64,000 nt of DNA from Nostocales cyanobacterium LEGE 12452 (GCA_015206945.1 JADEXV010000003.1:1-64000); one strand, 5' to 3'. Counted from the first letter of the stretch, positions 55,982 through 64,000 are shown. Numbers and translations are program-made. The notes: a model not told the origin generated them from the letters alone.

Positions 55982-56230
55982 ATGCTCCAAGACACACAAA
56001 CCATCCGCTATTACCAAAGACTCACCGATGCCTTCATCGAGTTATGGAATCGCGGTTATCGCACGGATGACATGCGGATGTATTTGGATGGATATCTAGC
56101 CGCACTGCGACATAGCAACGTCATTGAACCTTTTCTGATTCATCGCCTAGAAGAGGAGGCCAGCCGCTTCTTGTACGATGGTTCAAACTTTGCAGTGCCG
56201 CAACCACAGCCACAGCCCGATTACTACTAA
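55982..56230 (+). CDS. Small conserved cyanobacterial protein
   Basis: An 82-residue helical protein (LTDAFIELWNRGYRTDDMRM, LRHSNVIEPFLIHRLEEEAS) with a Pro/Gln tail PQPQPQPDYY. I believe it belongs to a small cyanobacteria-specific DUF family, without a known function. ATG start; the upstream 590 bp hold its promoter and that of nrrA. A hairpin with GGGGATTG follows about 120 bp after the stop codon. Confidence 0.75.
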   Translation: MLQDTQTIRYYQRLTDAFIELWNRGYRTDDMRMYLDGYLAALRHSNVIEPFLIHRLEEEASRFLYDGSNFAVPQPQPQPDYY

Positions 56231-56353
56231 TTACCATTTGCCTGGTCATTGATAGTAACCGTTAATTACCGCAGATGATTATAGCATATTATCTGTATTG
56301 GTCAACGGGTTGTCGTGGTGTGAAATTTTGGAGATATTGTATTGATTAAACGC

Positions 56354-56398
56354 ATCCCCTCAGCCCTATATTGGTTTTGCCAATTAGACTGAGGGGAT
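56354..56398 (+). terminator. Hairpin after the 82-residue gene
   Basis: Stem ATCCCCTCAG/CTGAGGGGAT with an inner TTGG/CCAA pair, about 125 bp after the stop codon. The T-run after it is weak (TGTTGTCT). Confidence 0.5.
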
Positions 56399-56454
56399 TG
56401 TTGTCTAGCAATAAAATCAAGTCCAACAAAAAGTATTTTTATCAGAAACCGATT

Positions 56455-56500
56455 AAAAAACCCTTGAAAGGGGAGATAAATAGTATCTCTCCTTTCAAGG
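56455..56500 (-). terminator. Strong terminator of bolA-grxD
   Basis: A 17-bp stem with one mismatch, CCTTGAAAGGGGAGATA/TATCTCTCCTTTCAAGG, loop AATAG; on the minus strand it is followed by TTTTTT. It lies 77 bp after the grxD stop codon. Confidence 0.85.
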
Positions 56501-56576
56501 ATATAAAAAACGGTATATTGCCTTGATTGCGAAGTGCAAATTCAGCAGCATACCCTTTAGTTTTGGTAAAGAGAGA

Positions 56577-56900
56577 TTACGAAGCTAATGCTACTTCTAC
56601 CTTTTCTTGCAATTCACCTTTTTGGTACAGTTCAATCAAGATATCAGAACCGCCAAGGAATTCACCATTGATATACACTTGGGGAATTGTCGGCCAGCTA
56701 GAGTATTCTTTAATACCTTGACGAATTTCAGGGTCTGATAGAACGTCAACCGTCTCAAAGGGAACTCCTAAGGTATTGAGGATCTGCACAACGTTGTTGG
56801 AGAAACCACATTGGGGCATTAACTTGTTTCCCTTCATGAAAACTAAAATCTTGTTTTCTTGTAGCAAGCTATCAATTTTGTCTTTGAGTTCTGGTGTCAT
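56577..56900 (-). CDS. grxD: Monothiol glutaredoxin (Grx4/GrxD type)
   Basis: A 107-residue monothiol glutaredoxin from the ATG at 56898-56900 ([20 protein letters not shown]); upstream residues are open but not conserved. The CGFS active site is in [14 protein letters not shown] (Cys31), and [20 protein letters not shown] binds glutathione. Such proteins carry 2Fe-2S clusters with BolA partners. A bolA-type gene lies 88 bp upstream on the same strand, the standard pairing. Confidence 0.95.
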   Translation of the reverse strand: MTPELKDKIDSLLQENKILVFMKGNKLMPQCGFSNNVVQILNTLGVPFETVDVLSDPEIRQGIKEYSSWPTIPQVYINGEFLGGSDILIELYQKGELQEKVEVALAS

Positions 56901-56987
56901 GGTATTTATGTTTCCTATGTTGGATTCAACAGTGAGAAGTGAGAAGTAAGGAGTCAAAATTCATAACTCCTAACTTCTGACTCTTAT

Positions 56988-57245
56988 TTACGAAGTTGCT
57001 GTTGCTTGCCAAGCTTCGGGAGTGTATGTTTTCACCGCCAAGGCATGAATTGCTTCAGTTGACATAGCTTGACCCAAAGCACCATAAACTAACTGGTGCT
57101 GTTGCACTAGTCCTTTACCTGCAAAGTGCGATGAAACTACTGTCACCTGATAGTGGTCGCCGCCACCAGTCAAGTCTTGCACCTGAACCTGTGCGTCTGG
57201 CAGTCCCGCCTTGATCATTTCCTCAACCTGTTGCGGACTAATCAT
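56988..57245 (-). CDS. BolA family protein
   Basis: An 85-residue BolA-type protein. It contains [20 protein letters not shown], then [20 protein letters not shown] and [20 protein letters not shown], with the conserved Cys/His region of the BolA fold (His in QQHQLVYG). BolA proteins form 2Fe-2S complexes with CGFS glutaredoxins and take part in iron sensing or Fe-S trafficking. The adjacent grxD supports this. Start ATG. Confidence 0.93.
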   Translation of the reverse strand: MISPQQVEEMIKAGLPDAQVQVQDLTGGGDHYQVTVVSSHFAGKGLVQQHQLVYGALGQAMSTEAIHALAVKTYTPEAWQATATS

Positions 57246-57471
57246 CGCAATTCCTGAAAAAACTTACTTTTCTATTATTAACAGATATAGAGCAAATGCC
57301 TGTGCCAACTTCAGGCTTTGGCAAGGCTGTAGATAAAGGCACCTTTGAGGTGTATTGCTTGAGAAGGTCAGGTTTTGGTTACGGCAGATAGCTCTATCCT
57401 AGCACTGGGGCGTTCCCAAGCAACTGGTTAGGGAAATATGGGTATGCAAAAAGAGGCAACAAAAATTTAAT

Positions 57472-58080
57472 TTATTTTTTTGGGGATGAAGAGGATGAAT
57501 TACCACCTTCTCTGGGATAGGGAGAATCAACAAAACCCAACTCAAACAACTGTTTATAGGCTTTCTTACCTAAATCCCGTGTCGGGTTTTGACTTTTAAT
57601 TATTTGAACTAACAACGGTACAGCTAGTTCTGGCTGATTTTGTGCCCGATGTACCAATGCTAGCTGAAAGGTGGCTTCATCTCGCTTTTGGGCTGTTAAT
57701 AGAGCTTTTTGACGCTGAGAATCAGAAACTCTGTTGTCAATTCCCGAAAAGCTAGAATTTAACTCTTGATAAAAATTAGATAGCTGATTATAAACTTGAC
57801 GTGCTTCTTGCAGTTTCTTGGCAGCTAAGGTGTAGTTTTGAGCAGAAACAGCTTGTTCTGCATCTTTTACTAAGCGATCGCCACCTGCAATGCTCAAAAG
57901 GCTGTTACTTTGGGTTATGGGGCGGAGGTTATTAGGATCGTTGGGGTCAATGGGTTGTGGTTGGCTGGTAGTGCCTGGTGACTGTGATACCTGAGCATTC
58001 ACAGGTGATAGCAGGCTGAGGACTGCTATAACTGATAAAACAGTACGGTGCATCAAGGTAACAGCGACAGCAGTGTTCAT
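57472..58080 (-). CDS. Exported hypothetical protein with helical repeats
   Basis: A 202-residue protein with an N-terminal signal peptide (hydrophobic TVLSVIAVLSLLSPVNAQ). The mature part is mainly helical and looks TPR-like (EQAVSAQNYTLAAKKLQEAR, DEATFQLALVHRAQNQPELA) and ends in a Gly/Ser-rich tail. It is probably periplasmic or lumenal. An alternative start is the Met at position 10. No function can be named. Confidence 0.72.
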   Translation of the reverse strand: MNTAVAVTLMHRTVLSVIAVLSLLSPVNAQVSQSPGTTSQPQPIDPNDPNNLRPITQSNSLLSIAGGDRLVKDAEQAVSAQNYTLAAKKLQEARQVYNQLSNFYQELNSSFSGIDNRVSDSQRQKALLTAQKRDEATFQLALVHRAQNQPELAVPLLVQIIKSQNPTRDLGKKAYKQLFELGFVDSPYPREGGNSSSSSPKK

Positions 58081-58811
58081 GGGATCAATTAGTGCGACAA
58101 CTATATAAAAGAGCTAGGGAAACTTCGGGTATCTTAACTCTGTTTTGGTCTTGGACAAAGCAAAGTTACTTCCTAAGTATCTCTGATTTAGACTAAAAAT
58201 CAGTTTAATAGAGTTCCCATTACCCCTGTATATCAACTAACTTATATCGCTGTGATGAGTGATACCTACGGGAGAGTGCGTCACCATCTGCTTAACTACC
58301 AGCTTTTCTCCCCAATAATTATCTCAGGTTAACTGGGATATTTGACAGGAGAATTTTCCCAAGGCACTGCTTGAAGTTTTTGCGTAGGCGTAGCCCACAC
58401 CTCGGCTCCCTTCGACTGCGCTCAGGGCAAGCCGCTCGGCACAAGTCAAGGCAAGTCGCTCAGTGACCACCGTAGGCATCGCACAAAACTAGTTCAGAAT
58501 AGCGATGTCTTCAGTCGACGCTTCCCAACTTTTATTTAACTGCCTGACCAAATAGTGAAAATATTTATCATCAAGCAATTCACTAGTTTGCAGGTAATTA
58601 ATTAGCTATTGGCTCAAAAAAATGCCAATTTGGCTGAATATATCATCAATAGAGGGTAATCTATATATGTATACATCCTCAAAGGTTGCAAAATACTACT
58701 AATCTTTTGTGACTTACTCAGAATGAATATAGCAGTTAGTAGTTAGCTTCAAATATTGGATTTTGCAGTTTCTGAATTATGCACGATCAATGATTATGAG
58801 GTTTGACTGTA
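58081..58811. other. 731-bp region with a dispersed repeat
   Basis: No gene recognised. Around 58381-58490 is a dispersed-repeat-like stretch built from CGTAGGCGTAGCCC, CCTTCGACTGCGCTCAGGGC and GTCGCTCAGTGACC, partly self-complementary. The rest is AT-rich. Confidence 0.5.
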
Positions 58812-59567
58812 TCAAGAATTAGTAATTTCTGCAAATGCGTGATTAGTAACTTTTGTTTCTTGATGGCTTAATTGTTGTAGTGCCTTTGCTAAATCAGTTG
58901 TGATGCTTTTTGCATCTTGTTTTATACAGCCATTCATGTAATCCGCGACTTTTATTGGGGAGCCAATGTCAATACTTACATCTGTACCCCAATTGGGATA
59001 AGGTTGGCTGTAGTTAATGCCTATGGGTATAATTTTCACTCCTAGCCCGGAATGACTAGATTGAGCACTCAAAGCAAGACGAGCAATTCCTGGCTTCAAC
59101 TGGTGAACTTGTCCATCACGAAAAATGTTACCTTCTGGAAAGATGACCAGGGTTTTGTGCTGCTGAAGTAGCTCTACTCCATGTCGTAGCGTGCGGATTG
59201 ACGGATGCTTAGAATTTACAGGAAATCCCCCTAAACGTCGAACAAACCAGCCTTGCAAACCTTGGCATTCGTCAATAGTCACCATAAATCGCAAGTCTTG
59301 CTTTCTCAGACAAGCGGTGGCATAGGGTACAAGCAACGCATCCCAACGCGCCCGATGTGTAGGCGCAAGGATCACAGGCCCAGTTGTGGGGATATTTTTT
59401 TGTCCGGTTATTCTAATTTGTCCAAAGAATAATGGTAATAGGCAGTGACGCCCTAATAAATATGCCAGGGGACTTAACCAAGGCGAAACCCTTGAGGTAG
59501 TGCTATCTACCTGAGGATTTACTGGGGTTTGCTGGCAGGTATCGGATGAAGAGTAAAATTCCATCAT
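58812..59567 (-). CDS. 1-acyl-sn-glycerol-3-phosphate acyltransferase family protein
   Basis: A 251-residue PlsC-type acyltransferase. The HX4D catalytic motif is HRARWD (His71, Asp76), followed by the substrate-binding FPEGNIFRDGQV and IIPIGINYSQPYP. A hydrophobic patch near 35-60 may attach it to the membrane. It would acylate lysophosphatidate or a related lysolipid in membrane lipid synthesis; cyanobacteria usually have several paralogues, so no plsC symbol is given. Confidence 0.85.
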   Translation of the reverse strand: MMEFYSSSDTCQQTPVNPQVDSTTSRVSPWLSPLAYLLGRHCLLPLFFGQIRITGQKNIPTTGPVILAPTHRARWDALLVPYATACLRKQDLRFMVTIDECQGLQGWFVRRLGGFPVNSKHPSIRTLRHGVELLQQHKTLVIFPEGNIFRDGQVHQLKPGIARLALSAQSSHSGLGVKIIPIGINYSQPYPNWGTDVSIDIGSPIKVADYMNGCIKQDAKSITTDLAKALQQLSHQETKVTNHAFAEITNS

Positions 59568-59680
59568 GACGGATGCAGCTGATTGACGGGTAAAAATTTA
59601 ACGAAAGGCGTGATTAGTTACACCGTAGATTCTCTTGTGTGACTTGTGTCGTAGTAGATGGACAGTTTTACCTCTGTCCG

Positions 59681-60166
59681 TTAGTTTACCTTACGCCGCC
59701 TAGTAGCAAACCAAGTCTGTAATTGCTGACGACAAGCTGACTCTAGAATGCCTCCGATTACTTGGAGACGGTGATTAGAAGCAGCACTATCGGGGATGTT
59801 AATAACTGTACGAATTGCGCCAGTTTTTGTATCGTCTACTCCATATACCAGTAGTCCTAGTCGTGATTGGACGATCGCACCTGCACACATCGGGCAAGGC
59901 TCGAGAGTTACATAAAGGGTGCATTCATTAAGATGCCAATTTTGTAAAGTTGTTGCAGCTGTCTTGAGAGCAAGAATTTCCGCATGAGCGGTAGGGTCTT
60001 TGTCGCGCTCTTTTCTGTTTTCTCCTTGTGCTAGCAATTTGCCTGTTGAATCAATGATAACAGCACCTACAGGGATTTCACCTGCATCACCTGCTGTTTT
60101 TGCTAATTCTAGGGCATAACTCATCCATTGTTGATGTATAAGATATTCCGTATACTTAGTTAACAT
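59681..60166 (-). CDS. tadA: tRNA adenosine(34) deaminase TadA
   Basis: A 161-residue Zn-dependent deaminase that converts A34 to inosine in tRNA-Arg(ACG). Zinc ligands and catalytic Glu: HAEILAL (His61, Glu63) and PCPMCAGAIVQ (Cys91, Cys94). IPVGAVIIDSTGKLLAQGEN is the substrate-side signature. Length is standard. It is separated from grxC (upstream) by a palindromic element. An in-frame start further downstream (MSYALEL) is possible. Confidence 0.94.
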   Translation of the reverse strand: MLTKYTEYLIHQQWMSYALELAKTAGDAGEIPVGAVIIDSTGKLLAQGENRKERDKDPTAHAEILALKTAATTLQNWHLNECTLYVTLEPCPMCAGAIVQSRLGLLVYGVDDTKTGAIRTVINIPDSAASNHRLQVIGGILESACRQQLQTWFATRRRKVN

Positions 60167-60259
60167 ATTCTTATCAATTCGATATTCCTTGCCCTAAAGG
60201 TGGGCAAACTTGCTCTACAGTTTTCTGGCACATTGTCAAGCTAGTTTTGAGGGTTTAGG

Positions 60260-60320
60260 TTTTGTAGTAAGCACTTTAGTGCTTAGAAAATTAAGGACTA
60301 AAGTCCTTACTACGAAACTA
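60260..60320. repeat. Palindromic interspersed element (double hairpin)
   Basis: Two hairpins, TAAGCAC/GTGCTTA and TAAGGACT/AGTCCTTA, are nested in an outer pair GTAGTAAG/CTTACTAC (60264-60271 with 60306-60313). Such GTAGTAAGGACTTTAGTCCTT-type palindromes are dispersed in Nostocales genomes. Confidence 0.6.
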
Positions 60321-60403
60321 CGAACTTGCTTACCGAGCAATTTAAAATCCAAAATTGCCCAACATAACATCACCAAAGAAAGTGTTGGGGGCTAATTTGA
60401 TTT

Positions 60404-60634
60404 CTAAATAGCGGCTTGGGCTAAAAGGGGATCGAGTTGACTTTGTGTGTCTAGCTGATATAGGTCATCGCAGCCGCCAATGTGCTGGTTATTAATAAAA
60501 ATTTGTGGTACAGTACGGCGACCGTTTGCGCGTTCTGCCATTTTCGCTCTGGCTGCTTCGTCACCGTCGATTTTGTATTCAGTGAAATTTACACCTTTCC
60601 ACCACAGCAGCATTTTGGCTCGAATGCAGTAAGG
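60404..60634 (-). CDS. grxC: Glutaredoxin GrxC, exon 2
   Basis: The 3' exon (76 residues) of a dithiol glutaredoxin, starting PYCIRAKMLLWWKG and continuing FTEYKIDGDEAARAKMAERA and VPQIFINNQHIGGCDDLYQL. It lacks its own start and its first active-site Cys. Joined to exon 1 (63078-63161) by splicing of the group II intron it gives a 104-residue protein with the CPYC redox centre. A database frame starting at the internal Met (60613) would be a non-functional fragment. Confidence 0.9.
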   Translation of the reverse strand, partial: PYCIRAKMLLWWKGVNFTEYKIDGDEAARAKMAERANGRRTVPQIFINNQHIGGCDDLYQLDTQSQLDPLLAQAAI

Positions 60635-60640
60635 ATTAAC

Positions 60641-62449
60641 CTAAGCCGAAGAGTCACCCCTCCGACTCGGCTTCAAAACCGGACGTGATGCTTTCACATC
60701 ATCCGGCTCCTCATTGGAACACCCTTTGTCACAGGTACTTCGACTGCCATCTTTGGCAGTCTTATCATCGTGGCAATGCCGATGTACAGCTTGTTTATTT
60801 TCACGATTATCCTTTCCGCCTTTTGACTTCGGGGTAATGTGGTCAACTTCGATTACATCGCTTGATTGGAAGAATAACCCACAAATGTTGCATTTACCTT
60901 TTTGGCGCTTCAAAAGGTATGCTAGGGATGGCTTGATTTCAGGATGTTTCCCAAGTCTGCTTGCCCAATATGATGTATTACCATCAAATGGACTTGCTGT
61001 ATCCCTAACTTTTGCATGGCGTAAAATTGGTGTTTCGCCGTGATTACGTAGGACGAATGCTCCCGCACCATCCCTGTTGGCGAAAGCCCAACTTCTATTA
61101 CCTACTGTTTTCCAATACTTCCTTTGTATCCAGCGTTTGCCCTTGTTGCCGTGTCTTCTGACAGCCCATCTTCTGAGCCTGAGATAAAGCAGATAGTCGA
61201 GCTTGTCGTAAGTTTCCTTGCTTGCTACCGAAGAGTAGTATTGAGTCCATCCCCTGATAATAGGATTGAGGGTTTTAATTAAGTCCGTCTGATTCCTACT
61301 ATTATTTTTGGAGATAATTTGACTCAATTTCCGGTAGTGGTTTTGGAGACTTTCGTCGCTGGGTTTGATGAGAGTTTTGAACCCAAGGCGATTCCCTTGT
61401 GTGTCTTTGGCTGAATTATGTTTACTTTGGGGGTATTGTCGAATGTAGAACCCAAGAAAATCAAATCCGGGTTTTTCTACTTCCTCCAAAGTGTGAGCCA
61501 TTCGGGTTTTCGTGTCTTTGAGTTCTAAACCTATTTCCTGTAGCCAAGAAACTGCTATTTCCTTGCATCTCATTACGATTTCCTTGTCTTCATGAAGTAT
61601 CACGAAGTCGTCGGCGTATCGTATGAGTACGGCATTATTTCGGCGGATTCTTTTACCTTTTTCGGTAGTTGAAATTCTTGGAAAAGTTTTTTGAATTACT
61701 TCTTCAAGTCCGTGAAGGGCGATATTAGCCAATAGTGGCGAAATAACTCCTCCTTGCGGTGTTCCACTTTTTGTTGGGAATAGCGCTCCTTTATCAATTA
61801 CCCCAGATTTTAGCCAAGCTTTTATTTGATACTGGATTTTACCAGGGGAATTGAGCTTTTCCAGCAGTTTCGAGTGGTTAATGTTATCGAAACAACCTGC
61901 TATATCCGCATCCAGCACCCATTTTGGTTTGTACCGAATGTAATTGAATATGGCAGAGATTGCGTCGTGGGATGACCTACCAGGACGGAAACCGTATGAG
62001 TTTGCCTCAAATTTGGCTTCCCATTCTGGTTCTAAAGCAAGTTTAACTAAGGCTTGGAGCGCCCTGTCATACATAGTTGGGATACCTAGCGGTCGTCTTT
62101 CCGCCTTTCCGGGCTTAGGAATCCAGACCCTTCGGGTAGGTTTTGACTTTCCGTTTATTTCCAATTTGTTGATAAGGGCTAACCGTTGGTGTGGTTTCAG
62201 GGATGATACCCCATCTACTCCGGCGGTTTTTCTGCCTTGGTTATCCTGCGTAACCCTTCTAACTGCTAGGGCTTTAGCTGACCAGGAACTCATCAGAAGC
62301 CTTTGGAGCTTGTGAGTCATTCTGACATCGCCACGCTTGGAAGCTCCATAGATTCGTTTTTGCAACTTGAAAACTTTCCTCTCGACTGTTCGCCAAGGGA
62401 TGTCCTTCCATTCATTCACCAATAATTTAGGTGCGTATGACGTATTCAT
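60641..62449 (-). CDS. Group II intron reverse transcriptase/maturase with HNH endonuclease
   Basis: A 602-residue intron-encoded protein. The reverse transcriptase domain has RPLGIPTMYDRALQALV and the active-site RYADDFVILHED; the maturase domain (X) follows around residues 330-420; and a C-terminal HNH domain has CNICGLFF, EVDHITPKSKGG and HRHCHDDKT. All look intact, so the intron is probably mobile. The last about 25 residues are read through domain V and VI of the intron RNA, ending six bases before the intron's 3' end, and may not be functional protein sequence. The protein acts with the intron RNA in splicing and DNA invasion. Confidence 0.95.
   Translation of the reverse strand: MNTSYAPKLLVNEWKDIPWRTVERKVFKLQKRIYGASKRGDVRMTHKLQRLLMSSWSAKALAVRRVTQDNQGRKTAGVDGVSSLKPHQRLALINKLEINGKSKPTRRVWIPKPGKAERRPLGIPTMYDRALQALVKLALEPEWEAKFEANSYGFRPGRSSHDAISAIFNYIRYKPKWVLDADIAGCFDNINHSKLLEKLNSPGKIQYQIKAWLKSGVIDKGALFPTKSGTPQGGVISPLLANIALHGLEEVIQKTFPRISTTEKGKRIRRNNAVLIRYADDFVILHEDKEIVMRCKEIAVSWLQEIGLELKDTKTRMAHTLEEVEKPGFDFLGFYIRQYPQSKHNSAKDTQGNRLGFKTLIKPSDESLQNHYRKLSQIISKNNSRNQTDLIKTLNPIIRGWTQYYSSVASKETYDKLDYLLYLRLRRWAVRRHGNKGKRWIQRKYWKTVGNRSWAFANRDGAGAFVLRNHGETPILRHAKVRDTASPFDGNTSYWASRLGKHPEIKPSLAYLLKRQKGKCNICGLFFQSSDVIEVDHITPKSKGGKDNRENKQAVHRHCHDDKTAKDGSRSTCDKGCSNEEPDDVKASRPVLKPSRRGDSSA
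60676..60709 (-). other. Domain V of the group II intron
   Basis: A 34-base hairpin read on the minus strand: GAGCCGGATGATGT, GAAA loop, GCATCACGTCCGGTTT. It has the catalytic AGC triad in the 5' stem and the GAAA tetraloop of canonical domain V. Confidence 0.9.
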
Positions 62450-63077
62450 TGCTACTTATAACTCTATGTTGTGTCCCAACGTGAGTCCGTCAGCATATCC
62501 TTGGCATTACCCAAGGCGTTGGCTTCTGACTCAATCTCTTCCGTTGGTCGCCTGATAATTCAGATTTGCGTCTTGGTTGACTGCTCAGAAATCGACCTTT
62601 CTGAGAGCTTCCAACGGATTAACTCGTTCCGAATAACCTTTTGACATATCCTTTAGGATGTCGCTACTCCACCGGGGGTATTTGAGTACCTGCATCAAGC
62701 AAAATGCAACACTTGAGCCTGACCCCACTGACATTTTGTCTACAGCTTATCAGCCACTTTAGCTGTTTCTTCTCTCACGATGGTTAAGACGACTTCGCTG
62801 TTCGCTATCCATTGGATACTACGCTAGACGGTGAACCAGATTGTGGCTCCTAGCTTCCCGCCATTCCTCCCCGCTTCACCTCCGACATACCAAGTCGGTC
62901 AGTGGGGGAGTGCAGTCACCATAGGTACTAATGGGGAGGGAATTTCACCCTCAAGGCTATTCAGTTGTCAATGAGTAGATAGTGCTTAAAGCGTGCGCCA
63001 CAACCCTTATTTGGGTTACTATCTACTACATCGCCCCGTATCCCCCGTTTTCACGGTTTCACAGGAACGAATCGCAC

Positions 63078-63161
63078 ACAAGTTTGCCAGGTGTAAAGTT
63101 CGACGTTGGCTTTGACTCGCTCTGGATGGCGATTTAAGAGGGGATTAAGAAAGTCCAGCAT
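63078..63161 (-). CDS. grxC: Glutaredoxin GrxC, exon 1
   Basis: The 5' exon encodes 28 residues, MLDFLNPLLNRHPERV then KANVELYTWQTC, ending with the first Cys of the CPYC active site. The intron follows directly after this TGT codon. The sequence matches the N terminus of Nostoc dithiol glutaredoxins as I recall them. GrxC reduces disulfides with glutathione. The membrane-protein gene upstream ends 48 bp before this exon, so cotranscription is possible. Confidence 0.88.
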
Positions 63162-63209
63162 ATTGATCTTAAGCAAGGTTTTAACTATATCTCTAGCCTA
63201 GATCATTGC

Positions 63210-63782
63210 TTACCGCATAGGCGCTGGAACCCACTTTTGGAAACCCTCTAAATGATTCCAGTAAGCCAAATATCCAGTCAATGCCCAAATTAAAGCGGCT
63301 ACTATCAGCACTGCTACGCCAATTAGCCGCCAAGTTCGGTTGGTTTTCCAATAGAGAGTTGGCGCTGCAAAAATACCACCTAATCCAGTTAAAATAAAGC
63401 CGATTCCCGATAGAAGCGGTTGCTTTGTCATATTCAAGTTGATGATGCGGATACCGACTACGATCGCAACTGCGCCAGCAAAGAAGCCGTAAATTGCTAT
63501 TGTCAATAAATCCCAACCTTGAGCCAGGGCGATCGCAGCTGCAACAAATAAGATTCCAAATAAGATACTTGTCTCACCGAAGGCAATATTGAAGCTACCC
63601 ATTACTGGCCAGGTGAAGCTCATGTGTAAACCAGTTGTGAGTGCGATCGCGCCCGTAATTCCAAAGCCGGGAATCCACTGTCTTTGATTAGAACTATCTA
63701 TACCACGATACACATAGTCAGCTAGTAGAAATAATCCAGCTACCATGTTGATTAACATGAGTGTGATGTAGTCGATAAACAC
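63210..63782 (-). CDS. DUF981 family membrane protein
   Basis: A 190-residue integral membrane protein with about seven hydrophobic helices, starting MFIDYITLMLINMVAGLFLL and containing FGITGAIALTTGLHMSFTWP and FGETSILFGILFVAAAIALA. It matches the DUF981 family of predicted membrane proteins, whose function is unknown. The ATG at 63780-63782 is the likely start. It precedes grxC on the same strand. Confidence 0.82.
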   Translation of the reverse strand: MFIDYITLMLINMVAGLFLLADYVYRGIDSSNQRQWIPGFGITGAIALTTGLHMSFTWPVMGSFNIAFGETSILFGILFVAAAIALAQGWDLLTIAIYGFFAGAVAIVVGIRIINLNMTKQPLLSGIGFILTGLGGIFAAPTLYWKTNRTWRLIGVAVLIVAALIWALTGYLAYWNHLEGFQKWVPAPMR

Positions 63783-63981
63783 GATTAACCTCTTAATTTG
63801 ACAAGCTTTTACTTTGCGTCTCGTTTTTTAGTTTTTAGTGAATTCACCAGCTTTTTTTCTTTATTATTTTATACCTAAAGATAGATACTGAAGAAAAGCA
63901 ATGTTCTAGATATACACTGCTACACATTTGTGCCGGGTTTTAACTTAGTTACTTGCGAACAAGTTTTATACTGGAGTAATT

Positions 63982-64000
63982 ATGAGTAAAAAATCAGAAT
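63982..64000 (+). CDS. Start of a gene cut by the window end
   Basis: ATGAGTAAAAAATCAGAA (MSKKSE...) begins five bases after a GGAG Shine-Dalgarno (63973-63976), with no gene in the 200 bp before it. Only six codons are visible, so this is a probable but unproven start of a plus-strand gene. Confidence 0.4.

Larger units (their letters stand above)
60635..63077 (-). mobile_element. Group II intron inserted in grxC (2,443 bp)
   Basis: The intron begins GTGCGATTCG (5' consensus GTGYG) and ends GGTTAAT (3' AY-type end), with exon codons fitting exactly: TGT before it and CCT TAC TGC after. Domain V is the 34-base hairpin at 60676-60709 (GAGCCGG stem, GAAA tetraloop), then domain VI. Bases 62450-63077 are the 5' RNA domains. 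The orientation matches grxC, so the intron can splice. It carries a full reverse transcriptase. Confidence 0.93.

Noticed and set aside
60404-60613. A 69-residue stand-alone glutaredoxin starting at the internal Met
   Set aside because: It lacks the CPYC active site; the missing residues are directly upstream and in exon 1 beyond the group II intron.
1-64000. CRISPR arrays, tRNA genes or toxin-antitoxin pairs
   Set aside because: Tandem repeats here are 7-bp heptamers without spacers; no cloverleaf-like T-arm context or paired small toxin/antitoxin genes were recognised by eye.

Overview
The window is chromosomal DNA of a cyanobacterium, most likely a filamentous heterocyst-forming type of the Nostoc/Anabaena group. 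The evidence is: photosystem I genes (psaF, psaJ, psaL), a cyanobacterial-type glutamate synthase, many GCGATCGC (HIP1) octamers, abundant short tandem heptamer repeats of the kind known from Nostocales (GGTCATT, GTGCTGA, AGGAGTT and related), several genes of cyanobacteria-restricted families (DUF1825, DUF1830, DUF1997, DUF4079), and an OmpR-type regulator that closely resembles NrrA behind a textbook NtcA promoter. No tRNA, rRNA or CRISPR array was recognised.

Layout. 1-5.9 kb: ACT-like protein, alpha/beta hydrolase, tsaD, psaF-psaJ, psaL, then gmk and remA on the other strand. 6-9.3 kb: a tyrS-pyrF-hypothetical operon (minus strand) and a decayed DUF29 fragment. 9.3-15.3 kb: class A penicillin-binding protein, a DUF1825 gene, a DnaJ/TPR gene split by an IS1-family element, a TM2 protein with an HhH protein, and signal peptidase. 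15.3-16.9 kb: AT-rich DNA without a recognisable gene. 16.9-27.5 kb: polysaccharide deacetylase, methyltransferase, ferredoxin-type glutamate synthase, phosphodiester-glycosidase-like secreted protein, mannose-6-phosphate isomerase-type cupin. 27.7-33.6 kb: HesB/IscA-like protein and the translation operon rpsL-rpsG-fusA-tuf-rpsJ with a consensus promoter and terminator. 33.8-43.6 kb: LON-domain protein, pheA, DUF1997, rne-rnhB, a large radical SAM protein and a STAS protein. 44-51.6 kb: small cyanobacterial proteins, a decayed LL-diaminopimelate aminotransferase gene, clpS, a CPBP protease coupled to a pentapeptide lipoprotein, a DICT-domain protein coupled to a second pentapeptide protein, and another B12/radical SAM protein. 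52-63.8 kb: DUF1830, DUF4079, ABC ATPase, nrrA, bolA-grxD, acyltransferase, tadA, and grxC interrupted by a group II intron. The window ends in the first codons of a plus-strand gene.

Functional themes are housekeeping: photosystem I assembly, translation, RNA decay (RNase E/RNase HII), cell wall and export, nitrogen assimilation (glutamate synthase and an NtcA-driven regulator), and Fe-S/thiol chemistry (HesB-like, BolA, two glutaredoxins).

The most notable signals are genome-plasticity events read directly from the sequence: (1) a 2,443-bp group II intron, in splicing orientation, cutting grxC exactly between the first Cys codon and the Pro-Tyr-Cys codons of its CPYC active site; (2) a 757-bp IS1-family element with an 8-bp target duplication, whose precise removal rejoins a J-domain and a TPR domain into one 326-residue reading frame; (3) a 91-bp heptamer-repeat block translated in frame inside glutamate synthase; (4) an exact GTA-N8-TAC-N22-TACTTT NtcA promoter before nrrA; and (5) a possible unannotated small RNA with its own terminator next to the glutamate synthase gene. 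I did not find a clearly new multi-gene defence or biosynthetic system.
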